Below, piece by piece: positions 55,034 through 64,000 of a stretch of 64,000 nt of DNA. The notes below the pieces were generated by a model that worked only from the letters and a program-made list of their open reading frames with translations, ran no database searches and was not told the DNA's origin. Both the position numbers and the translations under genes were made by a program. The stretch's first letter is position 1. Every line of letters starts with the position of its first letter. Location: assembly GCA_963922865.1 (NCBI GenBank), contig CAWUJK010000002.1:8565-72564 (forward strand). Reading direction: 5' to 3'. The DNA is from CAWUJK01 sp963922865. Its GTDB lineage: Bacteria > Patescibacteriota > Gracilibacteria > BD1-5 > UBA6164.

Positions 55034-55062
55034 ATTTTAGCATAAATATTTTATGATGTCAA
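55034..55062 (-). promoter_or_regulatory. promoter of the transglycosylase-like gene
   Basis: Minus strand TTGACA (55057-55062) and TAAAAT (55034-55039), spacing 17 bp. From here to the palindrome at 55147 there is no gene. AAGGAGG on the plus strand (55134-55140) is a perfect Shine-Dalgarno, but no ATG lies at a normal distance after it. Confidence 0.7.
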
Positions 55063-55146
55063 AAAACCGTATAAGTTCATCCTAAATTGCAGTTTGTTAA
55101 TATCAATATTACCATAAAGACATAAATCTTAAAAAGGAGGTTAACT

Positions 55147-55200
55147 AATTAAAAAGACTAAATGAACGTTCAATTGAACGTTCATTTAGTCTTTTTAATT
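55147..55200. repeat. 54-bp perfect palindrome containing the TGAACGTTCA pair, copy 3
   Basis: From AATTAAAAAGACTAAATG through two TGAACGTTCA palindromes joined by AT, to TAGTCTTTTTAATT, every base pairs with its mirror. The core 26 bp (55160-55185) matches the elements at 4987 and 5605. The outer arms add A and T runs, as in a bidirectional terminator. The ribF-like stop codon lies inside its right arm. Confidence 0.9.
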
Positions 55201-55962
55201 TTCTTTTTTATTTAATATAGAAGACTTAAATTTTCACTGCTTGTAAGGGGGTATTCTAACTACTTTTATATTTAATTTTTTTTCTTTTATATAGTTTTTT
55301 AATTTTTCAACAAAACTTTCTTGATCATATCATAAACAAATAATTTTGGGGTCATATAAGTCTAACCATTTAAGTGGATTATTGGTATCTCAAATATGTA
55401 CTATATCTGATATATTAGATTTTCTTATTGCTTCCAATCTATCTTTCTCACTAAGTTTTGGTTTTTTTCACTTAAATTTTTCTACATTTTTAGATTTTGC
55501 TACTATGGTAACTAATTTATCTCAGTAGCGTTTAGCTTGTTCTAAATAAAATTTATGTCAAAGGTGAAGTTTATCAAAAGTTCAAAAGCTAAGTACATAA
55601 TCTTGATTATTTTTTATATAGTTTAGATCTTTTTCTATTTCTTTTTTAAGGGAATCAATATCATCAAATTTAACGTTTTCTCTTATCTTATAAAAAATTA
55701 TTATACTTATTTTTTTTCCATATAAATTTCATTTATAATCAATAAAATGAGCCTCAAAAATATTGTTTCACAAAAAAACTCATGCTCACATATAAACCTT
55801 ATCATCTATAATTCAGTTTATTCTATAAGTTCATGTTTCTATAGATATATCAGATTTAAGTTTTAGATTTGCTGTAGGAAATCCTATACTTTTTCATACT
55901 TGATTTCATTTAACTACATTTCAATGTATTTTTGAATAAAATATGTTTTTTTTGTTTCTCAT
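55195..55962 (-). CDS. riboflavin kinase fused to cytidylyltransferase-type FAD/FMN domain, reversed order
   Basis: 255 aa. The N-terminus holds GNVVKGNQVGKSIGFPTANL, the riboflavin kinase signature (PTAN), with YRINGIIDDKVYMGAGVFLG after it. The second half has VLSFGTFDKLHLGHKFYLEQ, an HxGH nucleotidyltransferase domain, with KKPKLSEKDRLEAIRKSNI like archaeal RibL/TagD proteins. Bacterial RibF has the adenylyltransferase first and the kinase second, so the order is reversed here. It would convert riboflavin to FMN and FAD if both domains are active. The stop lies within the 54-bp palindrome. Confidence 0.75.
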
Positions 55963-56052
55963 GATTGTTAATATGATTTATTATGAATAATAGTTATAAA
56001 ATCTAGTTTAGTCTATAAAAGTAATACATAACTACTTATTAAATAGATCTAG

Positions 56053-56721
56053 TTAGGTTTCAAGTATTTCATCTATCCTATTGTTAGCCAATTTAATACT
56101 TTTTAATAAAGCTTTTGTGAGTTTGGTATTTCAATGAGCATAGAAAACTGGCATCAAATAATCAGAGGTTTCTTCAATTTTTTTTCTTCTATTTTCTATA
56201 TTCCAACTACACATCGTTGATAAATTATCTAGTCTATCCCCTGCTTTTATTAACAGTGCTATTTTATTAAGTACATCTCAGTTGACTAATGCAATTTTTT
56301 TTAGTCAAGAATAATATTCTTGATTTCTTAGTTGCTTATTTCAACCAAATTGTATCAAAGGTTTTTTGCTTATTTTTGAAACTATTAAGGATGAATTTAA
56401 TCAAAATTTTTCTAATAACTCTTGAGAGGAAGTATCAGTATCTTCAATAGTATCATGTAATAAGGCAGATGTAATTAAATCACAAGTATATTCATTTGGG
56501 ATATCACTATCAAGTTCATTAAAACAATTAAATAAAGTTCTTTTTAGATGATTTATATATTTTTCTCAACAATCTCTATACTGCCCCGCGTGTTTTTTTC
56601 TAGCAAAATTTAATGCTTCATTAAAAACTCTCTTGATTTCATCTCTTTCACTAGAACTATTTGATGAAATTGAGCTTAGAATATCATAATCTGAGTGATT
56701 TATATAATTACAAGATGACAT
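56053..56721 (-). CDS. HD-domain alarmone hydrolase-like protein
   Basis: 222 aa. FARKKHAGQYRDCGEKYINH and LITSALLHDTIEDTDTSSQE have the HD and ED motifs of the RSH hydrolase domain. KAGDRLDNLSTM supplies the third motif. The synthetase domain is absent, so this is a small alarmone hydrolase (SAH/Mesh1-like) rather than a RelA. It may degrade (p)ppGpp or pApp; the long RSH at 13903 carries both functions. The gene follows ribF in the same direction with a 90-bp gap. Confidence 0.8.
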
Positions 56722-56897
56722 AAATAAATAGTGTAATTTAATTTTAAATAAGCAATAATATATGTTTCATAGCAAAAGTCAAGTCAAAATAATGAAATAT
56801 ATATTACTTATTAAAATATAAAAAGTAATAATCTAAAAATTGTATTAAAAAATTTTATATGATAAAATATAATTACATTTAAATATTTGAAAGCAGT

Positions 56898-57422
56898 ATG
56901 ATATATTTTTTAACATTTTTAGCAATATTATTTTTAAGTTTTATTATTAAGCTACTTGTGATAAAACAAAATATAATAAAATTAGAAAATGAAATAATTA
57001 TTGCATTTGAAGCAAGAACTAATGTTATTCCCGCAGTTTTTGATGTAACTAAAAGTAGTTTTTCTAAACACAGTGAAGTTTTTGAAGAAATATTAAAATA
57101 TAGAGATAAGAGTTTATACAAATATAGTTCAAACATAAAAAGAAACTACGATGAAAATGATTTTATAAAAATAATACACTTAGAACAGTTTATTCATCAT
57201 GAACTAAATTTTATATTCAAAGTGGCAGAAAAACATCCAAAATTATCAAAAAAATGAAAATTTATATACCTAAGAGAATTACTTATAAATAGAAGTTATG
57301 AGATATCTAAATTGTTTGAGATATATAAAACAAAAGTAGTAATTTTTAATTATTTAATAGATATAAAAAAATTAACAATTATATGAGCACTATTTCCTAT
57401 ATCTAAAAAATTAGTAGTATAA
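56898..57422 (+). CDS. LemA-like membrane protein
   Basis: 174 aa. One N-terminal helix (MIYFLTFLAILFLSFIIKLL), then a long helical domain with ENEIIIAFEARTNVIPAVFD, the segment that matches LemA proteins, and EQFIHHELNFIFKVAEKHPK. The end has one more short hydrophobic piece. LemA family proteins face outward after the helix; function is unclear. No HtpX or TPM-domain gene adjoins. Confidence 0.7.
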
Positions 57423-57448
57423 AAAATCCCTAAAAGGGATTTTTTATA
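57415..57448. terminator. bidirectional terminator of lemA and the fibronectin-III gene
   Basis: TATAAAAAATCCCT, loop AAA, AGGGATTTTTTATA forms a perfect stem with A- and T-rich arms, between convergent stops. Confidence 0.85.
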
Positions 57449-57450
57449 CT

Positions 57451-58419
57451 TTAAATATTGTCTTTTTTTCTAGATAGGACTATTAAAGCTGAAATTATAA
57501 ATGATAAAAGTAAAAATAGTAATATTTCTGTTGGTCATGTAGTTGGTAAATCTTTTTTATCTTTTGAAACCGCTTCTATGAGTTTGACTTCTGATTTATC
57601 CATATCTTTTCAACCTAAAGCTTTTGTTGGTTTAGAATCATCATTACTTTCTTTTTTTGGCTCAGGGTCTAGTGTTGAACTGTCATTATTATTTTGTTTT
57701 TCTTCCTCTGGAGCTGATTTTAAAGGTGTATCAAGGCTATCATCCTCTTCGTTTTTGATAGGGAACTCGTTTGGAGTTTCAAAGTTTGCTATACCATCTA
57801 CTCAAGCTTTTATTTTTTCTGATTTGTCTCACTCAATACTAACAACAGTAGCAGAATATTTTTGTTGTTTATTAAGATCATTTGATAAATGTATTTCTAA
57901 AATATTAGCATCAATCTCATATTTTAAAGTCTCGACACTTTCCAAATCATCATTTAAGTTAACTATATTAACAATAGGTTCTTGATCACTTTTTAAGTTA
58001 ACATTAAAGGATATATTAATTTGTTTTGCATTTATAACATCAATAGTTCATATTTTTAAATCTCATACTTCTCAAGATGTAGAAAAAGAAACTTCTTGTG
58101 AATACTCAGAATCATTTGATAAAGAGTCATAAGATTTTACTGCTATATAATATTTTGTGCTTGGAGTAAGATTCTCAATTACAGCTTTATTTCATTCATC
58201 TGATATTATTTCAAGTTCATTTTCATAAGCTCCGGTTCATGCTGGTTTAGTTCAGTATGAAATAGCATAAAGTTCTCAGCCATCAACAGCATCCCAAGAT
58301 ATTTCTAGCTTATCTTCAAAAGCTTTATCCAAAACAACATTTTTAGGTGCATCAAGAGCAAATGCTACGCTAGTAAAAAACAAAGCTCAAAATAGGAATA
58401 TAGTTTTAAATAGTTTCAT
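57451..58419 (-). CDS. secreted fibronectin-III protein with LPTTG sorting signal
   Basis: 322 aa. A signal peptide (MKLFKTIFLFGALFFTSVAF-A) precedes one Fn3-like domain, KNVVLDKAFEDKLEISWDAV to SFSTSGEVG, and a second, less clear beta domain. A D/E/K/S-rich linker follows, then LPTTG, a hydrophobic helix (PTEILLLLLSFIISALIVLS) and RKKDNI: a complete sortase sorting signal. The LPTTG glycine and several others are TGA. No sortase lies in this window. The protein is presumably exposed on the cell surface and may act in adhesion. It is convergent with lemA. Confidence 0.85.
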
Positions 58420-58517
58420 AGTGTTATATTTTAATAAAATAAATTTGAAGAGTTACTTTTTTTAAATACTATTATGGATATAATAACAAAAAATATTTTT
58501 TTACAAAATTTAAATTT

Positions 58518-59051
58518 ATGAAAAAAGAAAAAATGGCATTCACTCTTTTAGAAATAATGATAGTGATAGCTATTGTTGGGATTATAATAATTTGAGCTAC
58601 AAGTTTTAGTTTCAATTCTCTTTCTGATAGACAAAGGGTAAACTGATTTTTTTATAAAATAAAAAATAATATAGAAACTATCAAAAATAATGTTTTGATA
58701 TGAAGAGAAGTAAAAGATAATGGAAACAATATTGTATCCAATAAATGGCAAATAGATTTTAACAATTCAGGAGATGGTTTTATAAAAACCTATTATTATA
58801 ACTCTTCTAATTCCAAAATAAATTATCCTAAATATGATATAATACCTGATAAATCATATGCCATAATAATAAAAAATGATTGAGCTAAAATAGATGATAT
58901 CGCTTCTATATTAATACAATGAAAAAATTTAACTTTAACCTGAGCATGAGTCAATTGAAATGATAAAGTTTTAGAGGTTTTAGTAAAATACAAAAATCAA
59001 GAAAAAATTTTTACTATAAATGCGATTTCTTGAGTTATAGAAGAAAAATAA
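58518..59051 (+). CDS. type IV prepilin-like protein
   Basis: 177 aa. MKKEKMAFTLLEIMIVIAIV is a short basic leader, then the FTLLE cleavage and glutamate motif and a hydrophobic helix. The remainder is polar, with DNGNNIVSNKGQIDF, IIPDKSYAIIIKNDGAKIDD and a beta-rich end. It is smaller than the pseudopilin at 16271. It lies 30 nt upstream of a TPR protein gene in the same direction, suggesting a pilus-related pair. Confidence 0.8.
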
Positions 59052-59081
59052 TTTAAAATATTTAATTAAGTTAATTAAAAA

Positions 59082-60701
59082 ATGAAATATGACCAAGATA
59101 CATCTTCAAAACAAAAAGAAAAAAACTTAAAAATACAAAAATCAAAACATGGAAGAAAAAAAAGATATATACTAGTGCTATTTACATTTATAATATTTAT
59201 ATCAATATATTTATTAATTGATTCAAATACAAGTTTTGATGAAAAAAATAAATCTAGTATAGTGTCAGAAAAACTAGGCAGTAAAAATAAACAAAAGCAA
59301 GAAAAAAAAGATGAAATTAAAAACAAAGATGCTATTACAACTACCAAAATAGAAAAAAAATCAAACAATATTGCTGATTTTAAAAAAAAGGTGATTTCTA
59401 AATGATTGATAATAAAGTGAGATATTCATTTGAAAAATGATGACTATTTGTTTGCTTTACAAAAATTTTCAAAGGCTAATAAACAAACTCCTAATAACCC
59501 AAAAGTGATATCAAAAATAGCTGACACTTATTTTTTAATGAAAAACTATAAGTCAGCCTACAATTATTATTCAAAAATAGATAATAGAGAATATTTAGAT
59601 GAAAATAAAATAGTTCTTAGTTTATTATATAAAACAAAAATAGAGGATTATAATTTTGAAAGAAATTGAAGTGGAAAACTATTAAACCCATGAACTGTTA
59701 TAAAAATAAAAGAACTAAAACAAGAGATAAAAAAAATAAAGCTAAGTAGGGATAACGATTTTTATTACCAAAACTCGCTTGAATGTTTAATAAATGTTCA
59801 AATTTGTAGTTCTAGTTTTGAAAAATATTTTAAAAATGATGAGTATTTGTGAGAAAATGATAATCTTGAAAAAATTAGATATGCTATGGATAGTTATCAA
59901 AGCTTAAAGATAAACAAAGGTTATTACAAAAATACTCTTTTAATATGAGCTTTGTTTGAAAATAAAAACTACCCTATCACTATAGTATTATCTAATTATT
60001 TACTAAATAGTAAGAAAAACTACAAACCTATATTAAAAATATTAGCTCAAAGTTATTTTGAATTAAATAAACTAAAACAAGCAAATAAATTTTTAGTAGA
60101 ATATGTAAAAATAGACTCTAAAAGTTCTGATGTTTATTATATGATTTGAGTTATAGCACAAAAAAATCATGATTATATAAAAAGTAATATATTTTTAAAT
60201 CTAGCTATAGAGCAAAAATATGAAAACCTTGAAAACATATATAGACTACAGCTCTACAATTATTTGGTTCTTGGGGAAAGTAAAAAAATATCTAGCACTT
60301 TTGATAAAATAATTGCTCTAAAACAAAAACCAGACTCAAATGATTTATTGCTTGCGACATATTATAGTATAATAAATAATCATTTGGAGAAAGCTAGTAT
60401 ATTAACTGATAAATGATTAAAATTATACCCTCAAAAAGAGGATTTTTACTGATTCAAAGCTTGGCTTAAAATAGAAAATGGTGAGTTGGAAGAAGCAACT
60501 AAGCTTTTAAATAAAGCTAAAGAAATAAATAGCAGAAATGCTTTGCTTATATTAAATTTAGCAAGAATTTCTAAAATAAAGTATGAAAAAAATAAAAATA
60601 ATTTTGATAAAGCTAAGGCAAGGTTTTTATTTCAAAAAGCTATAGAACTTGATTCTGCTGAGATAGGAGAACTAGCTAAAGAATTTTTGAAAGAGTTGTA
60701 G
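59082..60701 (+). CDS. membrane-anchored TPR protein
   Basis: 539 aa. A basic N-terminus (KSKHGRKKRYILVLFTFIIF) with one membrane helix is followed by a K/E linker, then helical repeats. KNDDYLFALQKFSKANKQTP with NNPKVISKIADTYFLMKNYK is one TPR pair, and AQSYFELNKLKQANKFLVEY, FKAGLKIENGELEEATKLLN and ARFLFQKAIELDSAEIGEL are further copies. Such proteins hold complexes together at the membrane, for example in pilus or secretion assembly. It follows the prepilin gene. Confidence 0.8.
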
Positions 60702-60737
60702 TGTATTTTTTAACATTCAAAAAAAGAAAAAACTAAA

Positions 60738-61304
60738 TTATATTTTCCTAAAACTATCAATTTCTGCATCTCATTTTAGTATTGATATAATATCTGGGAT
60801 ACTTGTTATAATTCATTTTCAAAAATAATATAAAACTTCAGTTATTGTTACAAATGAACTCGCTATTCAAAGACTAGCTCACATAATATGTTGTGATATA
60901 TTATTGGGGTTTTTAGCTATTTGTAATAACTTTTGAGGAAATATTTTTTTTACTATTTTTGGGTCATCATATAAATTTATGCTCGTATTTTCTAGAATAT
61001 TTCGCAACTGTAATATTTCTTGTTTGCTAGATTTTTCTATAAGTTTTCTTGCTGAGTTCAAAATAAACAATAATTTATTTAGATTTTCATCATTAAAATC
61101 ATACTTTATATTATTTGTATCGTTATTTTGTTGTTCTAAATAAATTTCATTTTTTAAATCTTTAAGTGATAAATGTGTTTTATATATTAGTTTTTTAGCC
61201 AGTTTTTCTCATATAGAGAAATCTTTTGAAATTTCTAAGCTTAGTCTTTCAAGTAACTCTTTTTCTTTTAGCACTCAAGGATTTTGTGAAAATTTTTCTT
61301 TCAT
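60738..61304 (-). CDS. 188-aa helical protein directly after mutS
   Basis: KLIYKTHLSLKDLKNEIYLE and NKLLFILNSARKLIEKSSKQ are charged helices. HIMGASLGIASSFVTITEVL to YYFGKGIITSIPDIISIL suggests one or two amphipathic or membrane-near segments at the C-terminus. The family is not recognised. Its ATG (61304) follows the mutS TAA without any gap, so translation is surely coupled, which also supports the mutS frame being expressed. Confidence 0.55.
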
Positions 61305-62693
61305 TTATTTTAAACTAGATTTTAAATTATTTAATATACTTAAAGCTTCAATTGGAGTAATACTGTCTATATCTATTTGTTTTAATTTTTTTTCCACAAT
61401 AGAATCTTTTTCTATTTGCTTAAAAATTATTTTTTCCTCCACTTGTGGGTTTAAATCTCAAATAGAAAGTTGAGCATTTGATATACTTGCGTTTTCTAAG
61501 ACTTTAAGCATTTTTTGAGCTTCCAATAGTATGGAATTATTTATTCATGCAAGTTTTGCAACTTCTAAACCAAATGATTTTTTTATTCCTCAGGCTATAA
61601 TTTTTCTAAGAAAAACTAATCCTGAATCATTTTCTCAAACAGCTACAGAAAAATTTTTTACTGCTTTTAAATTTTTTGACTCATCTATAAGTTCATGGTA
61701 ATGTGTGGCAAAAAGAGTTTTTGCTTTTATTTTATCATGATTTTCTTTAAGTATGGCCCAAGCTAAACTCATTCAATCAAATGTAGATGTTCCTCTACCT
61801 ACTTCATCAATTATGACAAAAGAATTTTTACTAGAATTACTAAGTATATATGCTACTTCTTGCATTTCAACCATAAAAGTTGACTGTCAAAAATATAGAT
61901 TATCACTAGCTCAAACTCTTGAAAAGATTTTATCTGTAAGTGGTATGGTAGCCTGTTTGGCTGGAACGAATCCTCCAAGATGGGCCATCAAAATTATAAG
62001 TGCATTTTGTCTTAAAAAAGTAGATTTTCATCACATATTTGGTCAAGTAATTATATGTATGAATTCATTTTTATTTAAATCTAAATCATTAGATATAAAA
62101 TTTTTTTCTATTTTTTCTATAACAGGATGTCTTCAAGATTTTATGTTTAGTTCATAATTTTTTACTAATTTTGGTCTAGAATAATTATTAGCATAAGCTA
62201 GGTTTGACATGCAAACCTCAAAATCTAAAAAAGAGATTTTGCTTGATATATCTTTTATTTGATTATATCAATCTAAAATTTCGGCTCTTACTCCTTGAAA
62301 TATCTCATATTCTCTTGAGCTTAGAAAATTTTCTGCTTTTTTATATTTTTCTTCAAAGTCTTTTAATTCAACTGTTATATATCTTGAAGCATTGACTAGA
62401 GTTTGGGTTTGAGAAAACTCATTTGTTATTTTTGAACTACTTAGTTTGGGAACTTCTATGAAATAACCTGAAATATTTGTATATTTTATTTTTAGATTAG
62501 TTATTCAAGTTTTTTGTATTAATTTTTTTTGGTAATTTCAAAGCCAGTCTTTTGAGTTATTCAAAATATTTCTATATTCATCAACCTTAGAATCATAAGA
62601 GTCTTTTATTATATTTCATCAAGTCAGAGCTATATCAGGTTCATCTTTTATAGCTTTATCAATTAAATCAATTATGTTTTTTATCCTTTTCAA
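61305..62693 (-). CDS. mutS: N-terminally truncated MutS-family ATPase
   Basis: 462 aa. The frame begins at TTG 62693, as LKRIKNIIDLIDKAIKDEPD, which matches the middle of normal MutS (the lever region); upstream in-frame codons KLNPFKT also match MutS until a TAA and TAG close the frame. All ATPase motifs are intact: ITGPNMGGKSTFLRQ, DNLYFGQSTFMVEM, IIDEVGRGTSTFDGMSLA and FATHYHELI, and the C-terminus is complete. The mismatch-recognition and connector domains and most of the lever are absent. It could be a decayed gene, or a functional shortened MutS; the downstream gene touching its stop codon suggests it is still translated. Confidence 0.8.
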
Positions 62694-62865
62694 AGTTTTA
62701 AATGGGTTAAGTTTTTACTAAAAGTATAACTAAAATTTAGCTAAAATCAAAAAAATAAAAATGTAATATTTAAAAAATCATACGCTACTTTACAAAACTT
62801 TATATTTATGGAAATAATTGATATTAAAAAAATTACTTCATTATTGGATGAAATTATACAAAAAT

Positions 62866-62893
62866 TTGTAAAATATTTAAACTGTGTTATAAT
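62866..62893 (+). promoter_or_regulatory. promoter of the 172-aa secreted-like gene
   Basis: TTGTAA (62866-62871), 16 bp, TATAAT (62888-62893). The start lies about 40 nt before ATG 62939. Confidence 0.65.
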
Positions 62894-62938
62894 GAAAGTG
62901 AAGTTAATAATTTTATTATTTTAATTTATTTAAATATT

Positions 62939-63457
62939 ATGGGAGGAGAATTATTAAAAAAAGACCTAGATTCTAGTTCAACAAGTTTAGATTGATGATC
63001 TTCTATAGAGGGTTCAACTAATAACTCAAAAAAGAGGCTAACAACACTTTTAGCAGCAGTAGCTTTTTCTACAGCTTCTATTACTTGAGAAGCTTTGGCT
63101 TGAGAAAAAAATAGTTGAAATTATGATAATGGTTTTAAGTGAGAAGTTGTTGTTTCTAATAATGAATATGTCACACCAAAAGAAATACCAAATGATATAA
63201 AAAAAGCACTTCTAGATTTTAAATGGGATGATAGAAATTGAGATCAACTTGAAGAATATGAAAAGTTTGAAAGACTTTTTGCTACTGTCAATGATTTTAG
63301 TAGATATGAGTTTCTTGATGAGATGGAAATCATTATTAATTATGATAAACATTTGTCTTCTTTTGAAGAGGTACAAAAATATATTTATTCTCGTTGATAT
63401 CCAACTAATAATCATGAGTTAATTACTCTTTGGGCTAAATTATGAATGTATGTTTAA
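62939..63457 (+). CDS. 172-aa protein with signal-like helix
   Basis: MGGELLKKDLDSSSTSLDGG is a hydrophilic start; LTTLLAAVAFSTASITGEAL is a single hydrophobic segment at about 35-55, possibly a signal anchor. The mature part contains GFKGEVVVSNNEYVTPKEIP and a helical end (EYEKFERLFATVNDFSRYEF). I do not recognise a family. It overlaps by 4 nt the end of the convergent gene at 63454. Glycines from TGA fit throughout. Confidence 0.55.
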
Positions 63458-64000
63458 TAATTCTTAGATTTTATTAAGTCTAATATAAGTTTTACAATTT
63501 TATCTTTATTTTTTATAAGTTCATTTCTATCATTAGATAATTCTTTTATTTTTTCTAATCAAATGTTCTTCACTTTTTTATAAAGTTCTTCTATTTTGCT
63601 TTCTTTTCATTCTATAATTTGTCTTATACATCTTAATATAGTTTTAATATCTAATGAAAAATTAAAATCATCAGTTCATTTTAAATTTTCAAAATTTTGT
63701 ATTTTATTAGAAGATATATGTCAAAGTAAATCTCATTTTTCGGTTTCATTAAATATAGAATTTCTTATTATTTCTTTTTTTAGATTTTCTTCAATCTTTT
63801 TAAGTTTAACTTTAACTCCTCCTCATGATTTACTAGTCATAAAAGCTTCTCAATTTGCTATAACTAAACTTTTATTAAGCTCTTTAGGAAAATTTCCTAT
63901 ATACTCATCATTTAATTCATACTCTACACCTTTATAATTAATAACAGGATTTCAATTCTCACTCATCTCAGCATAAAATATTTTTCAAAATTTATCAGAA
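63454..64000 (-). CDS. unrecognised protein, cut by the window end
   Basis: The last 181 codons of a minus-strand gene whose start lies beyond 64000. GVEYELNDEYIGNFPKELNK and SLVIAKLEAFMTSKSGGGVK come first, then a K/E/I-rich helical C-terminus (KESKIEELYKKVKNIGLEKI, KELSNDRNELIKNKDKIVKL). No motif identifies it. It converges on the 62939 gene with a 4-nt overlap. Confidence 0.5.

Noticed and set aside
55134..55212. AAGGAGG followed by a 17-codon ORF from the ATG in the palindrome
   Set aside because: The ribosome binding site is over 20 nt from the ATG and the frame is only the palindrome plus its T-rich arm, so no protein is claimed.
57458..57985. 175-aa plus-strand frame opposite the fibronectin-III gene
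   Set aside because: Serine- and phenylalanine-rich antisense of an acidic, lysine-rich protein; the minus-strand reading has a signal peptide, Fn3 motif and LPTTG.
62808..62924. 38-codon plus-strand frame MEIIDIKKIT...
   Set aside because: It overlaps the promoter of the next gene, has no ribosome binding site and could easily be chance in AT-rich DNA.

Overview
The window is strongly AT-rich and reads correctly only if UGA is translated as glycine (genetic code 25). In rpsO, rpoB, rpoC, rpsA, metK, guaB and many others, in-frame TGA falls where these families carry glycine, and only TAA or TAG end genes. That code belongs to the candidate phyla Absconditabacteria (SR1) and Gracilibacteria of the Candidate Phyla Radiation. 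The only tRNA-Trp here has a CCA anticodon, which fits. The phylum is inferred from code and gene content; no rRNA gene is present. All coordinates assume TGA = Gly, so most genes are far longer than standard-code open frames suggest.

Layout. 1-8965 is a defence island, mostly on the minus strand: a broken hicA with its own consensus promoter, a complete Cas12a gene, a solitary Cas12a-type repeat hairpin with a guide-like tail upstream of cas12a, a tiny membrane ORF, an AbrB/MazE-fold regulator, a possible small RNA, a broken NYN-domain gene, and a second, divergent 1104-aa type V (Cas12-like) effector. No cas1, cas2, cas4 or multi-repeat array is present. The regulator and the NYN gene share a palindromic element exactly 23 nt before their start codons.

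9027-16128 holds a phosphoesterase, a PBP next to a MurL-like epimerase, rpsO with a structured leader, and a RelA/SpoT enzyme. 16271-24115 is surface and accessory material: a pseudopilin, a methyltransferase, argS, a P-loop ATPase, a lipoprotein and a VirB6/TrbL-like membrane protein. 24134-28905 holds hisS, metK under a SAM-I riboswitch, and a DEAD-box helicase with an RGG tail and a long terminator-bearing leader. 29138-32430 is accessory: small membrane proteins, a HEPN-like pair and a serine-recombinase remnant beside tRNA-Trp.

32449-52536 is mostly core: tsf, rpsB, rpsA, tRNA-His, a toxin-antitoxin pair, gatB, a ribosome-hibernation-like protein, guaB, a HemW-like radical-SAM gene, a solute-binding protein, a HIT protein, a mazEF pair and rpoB-rpoC. 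52720-64000 holds a lytic-transglycosylase-like protein, a riboflavin kinase/nucleotidyltransferase with reversed domain order, a second alarmone-hydrolase-type HD protein, lemA, an LPTTG-anchored fibronectin-III protein, a prepilin, a TPR protein, an N-terminally truncated mutS and two unrecognised genes, one cut by the window end.

The most novel material is the paired type V locus. An apparently active Cas12a sits beside a divergent relative with intact RuvC residues, with a repeat-plus-guide element whose 7-nt seed and TTTA PAM match DNA just upstream. This could be a self-repressing CRISPR regulatory RNA. The rest describes a small-genome episymbiont or predator with a peptidoglycan wall, pilin-like surface proteins and stringent-response enzymes.
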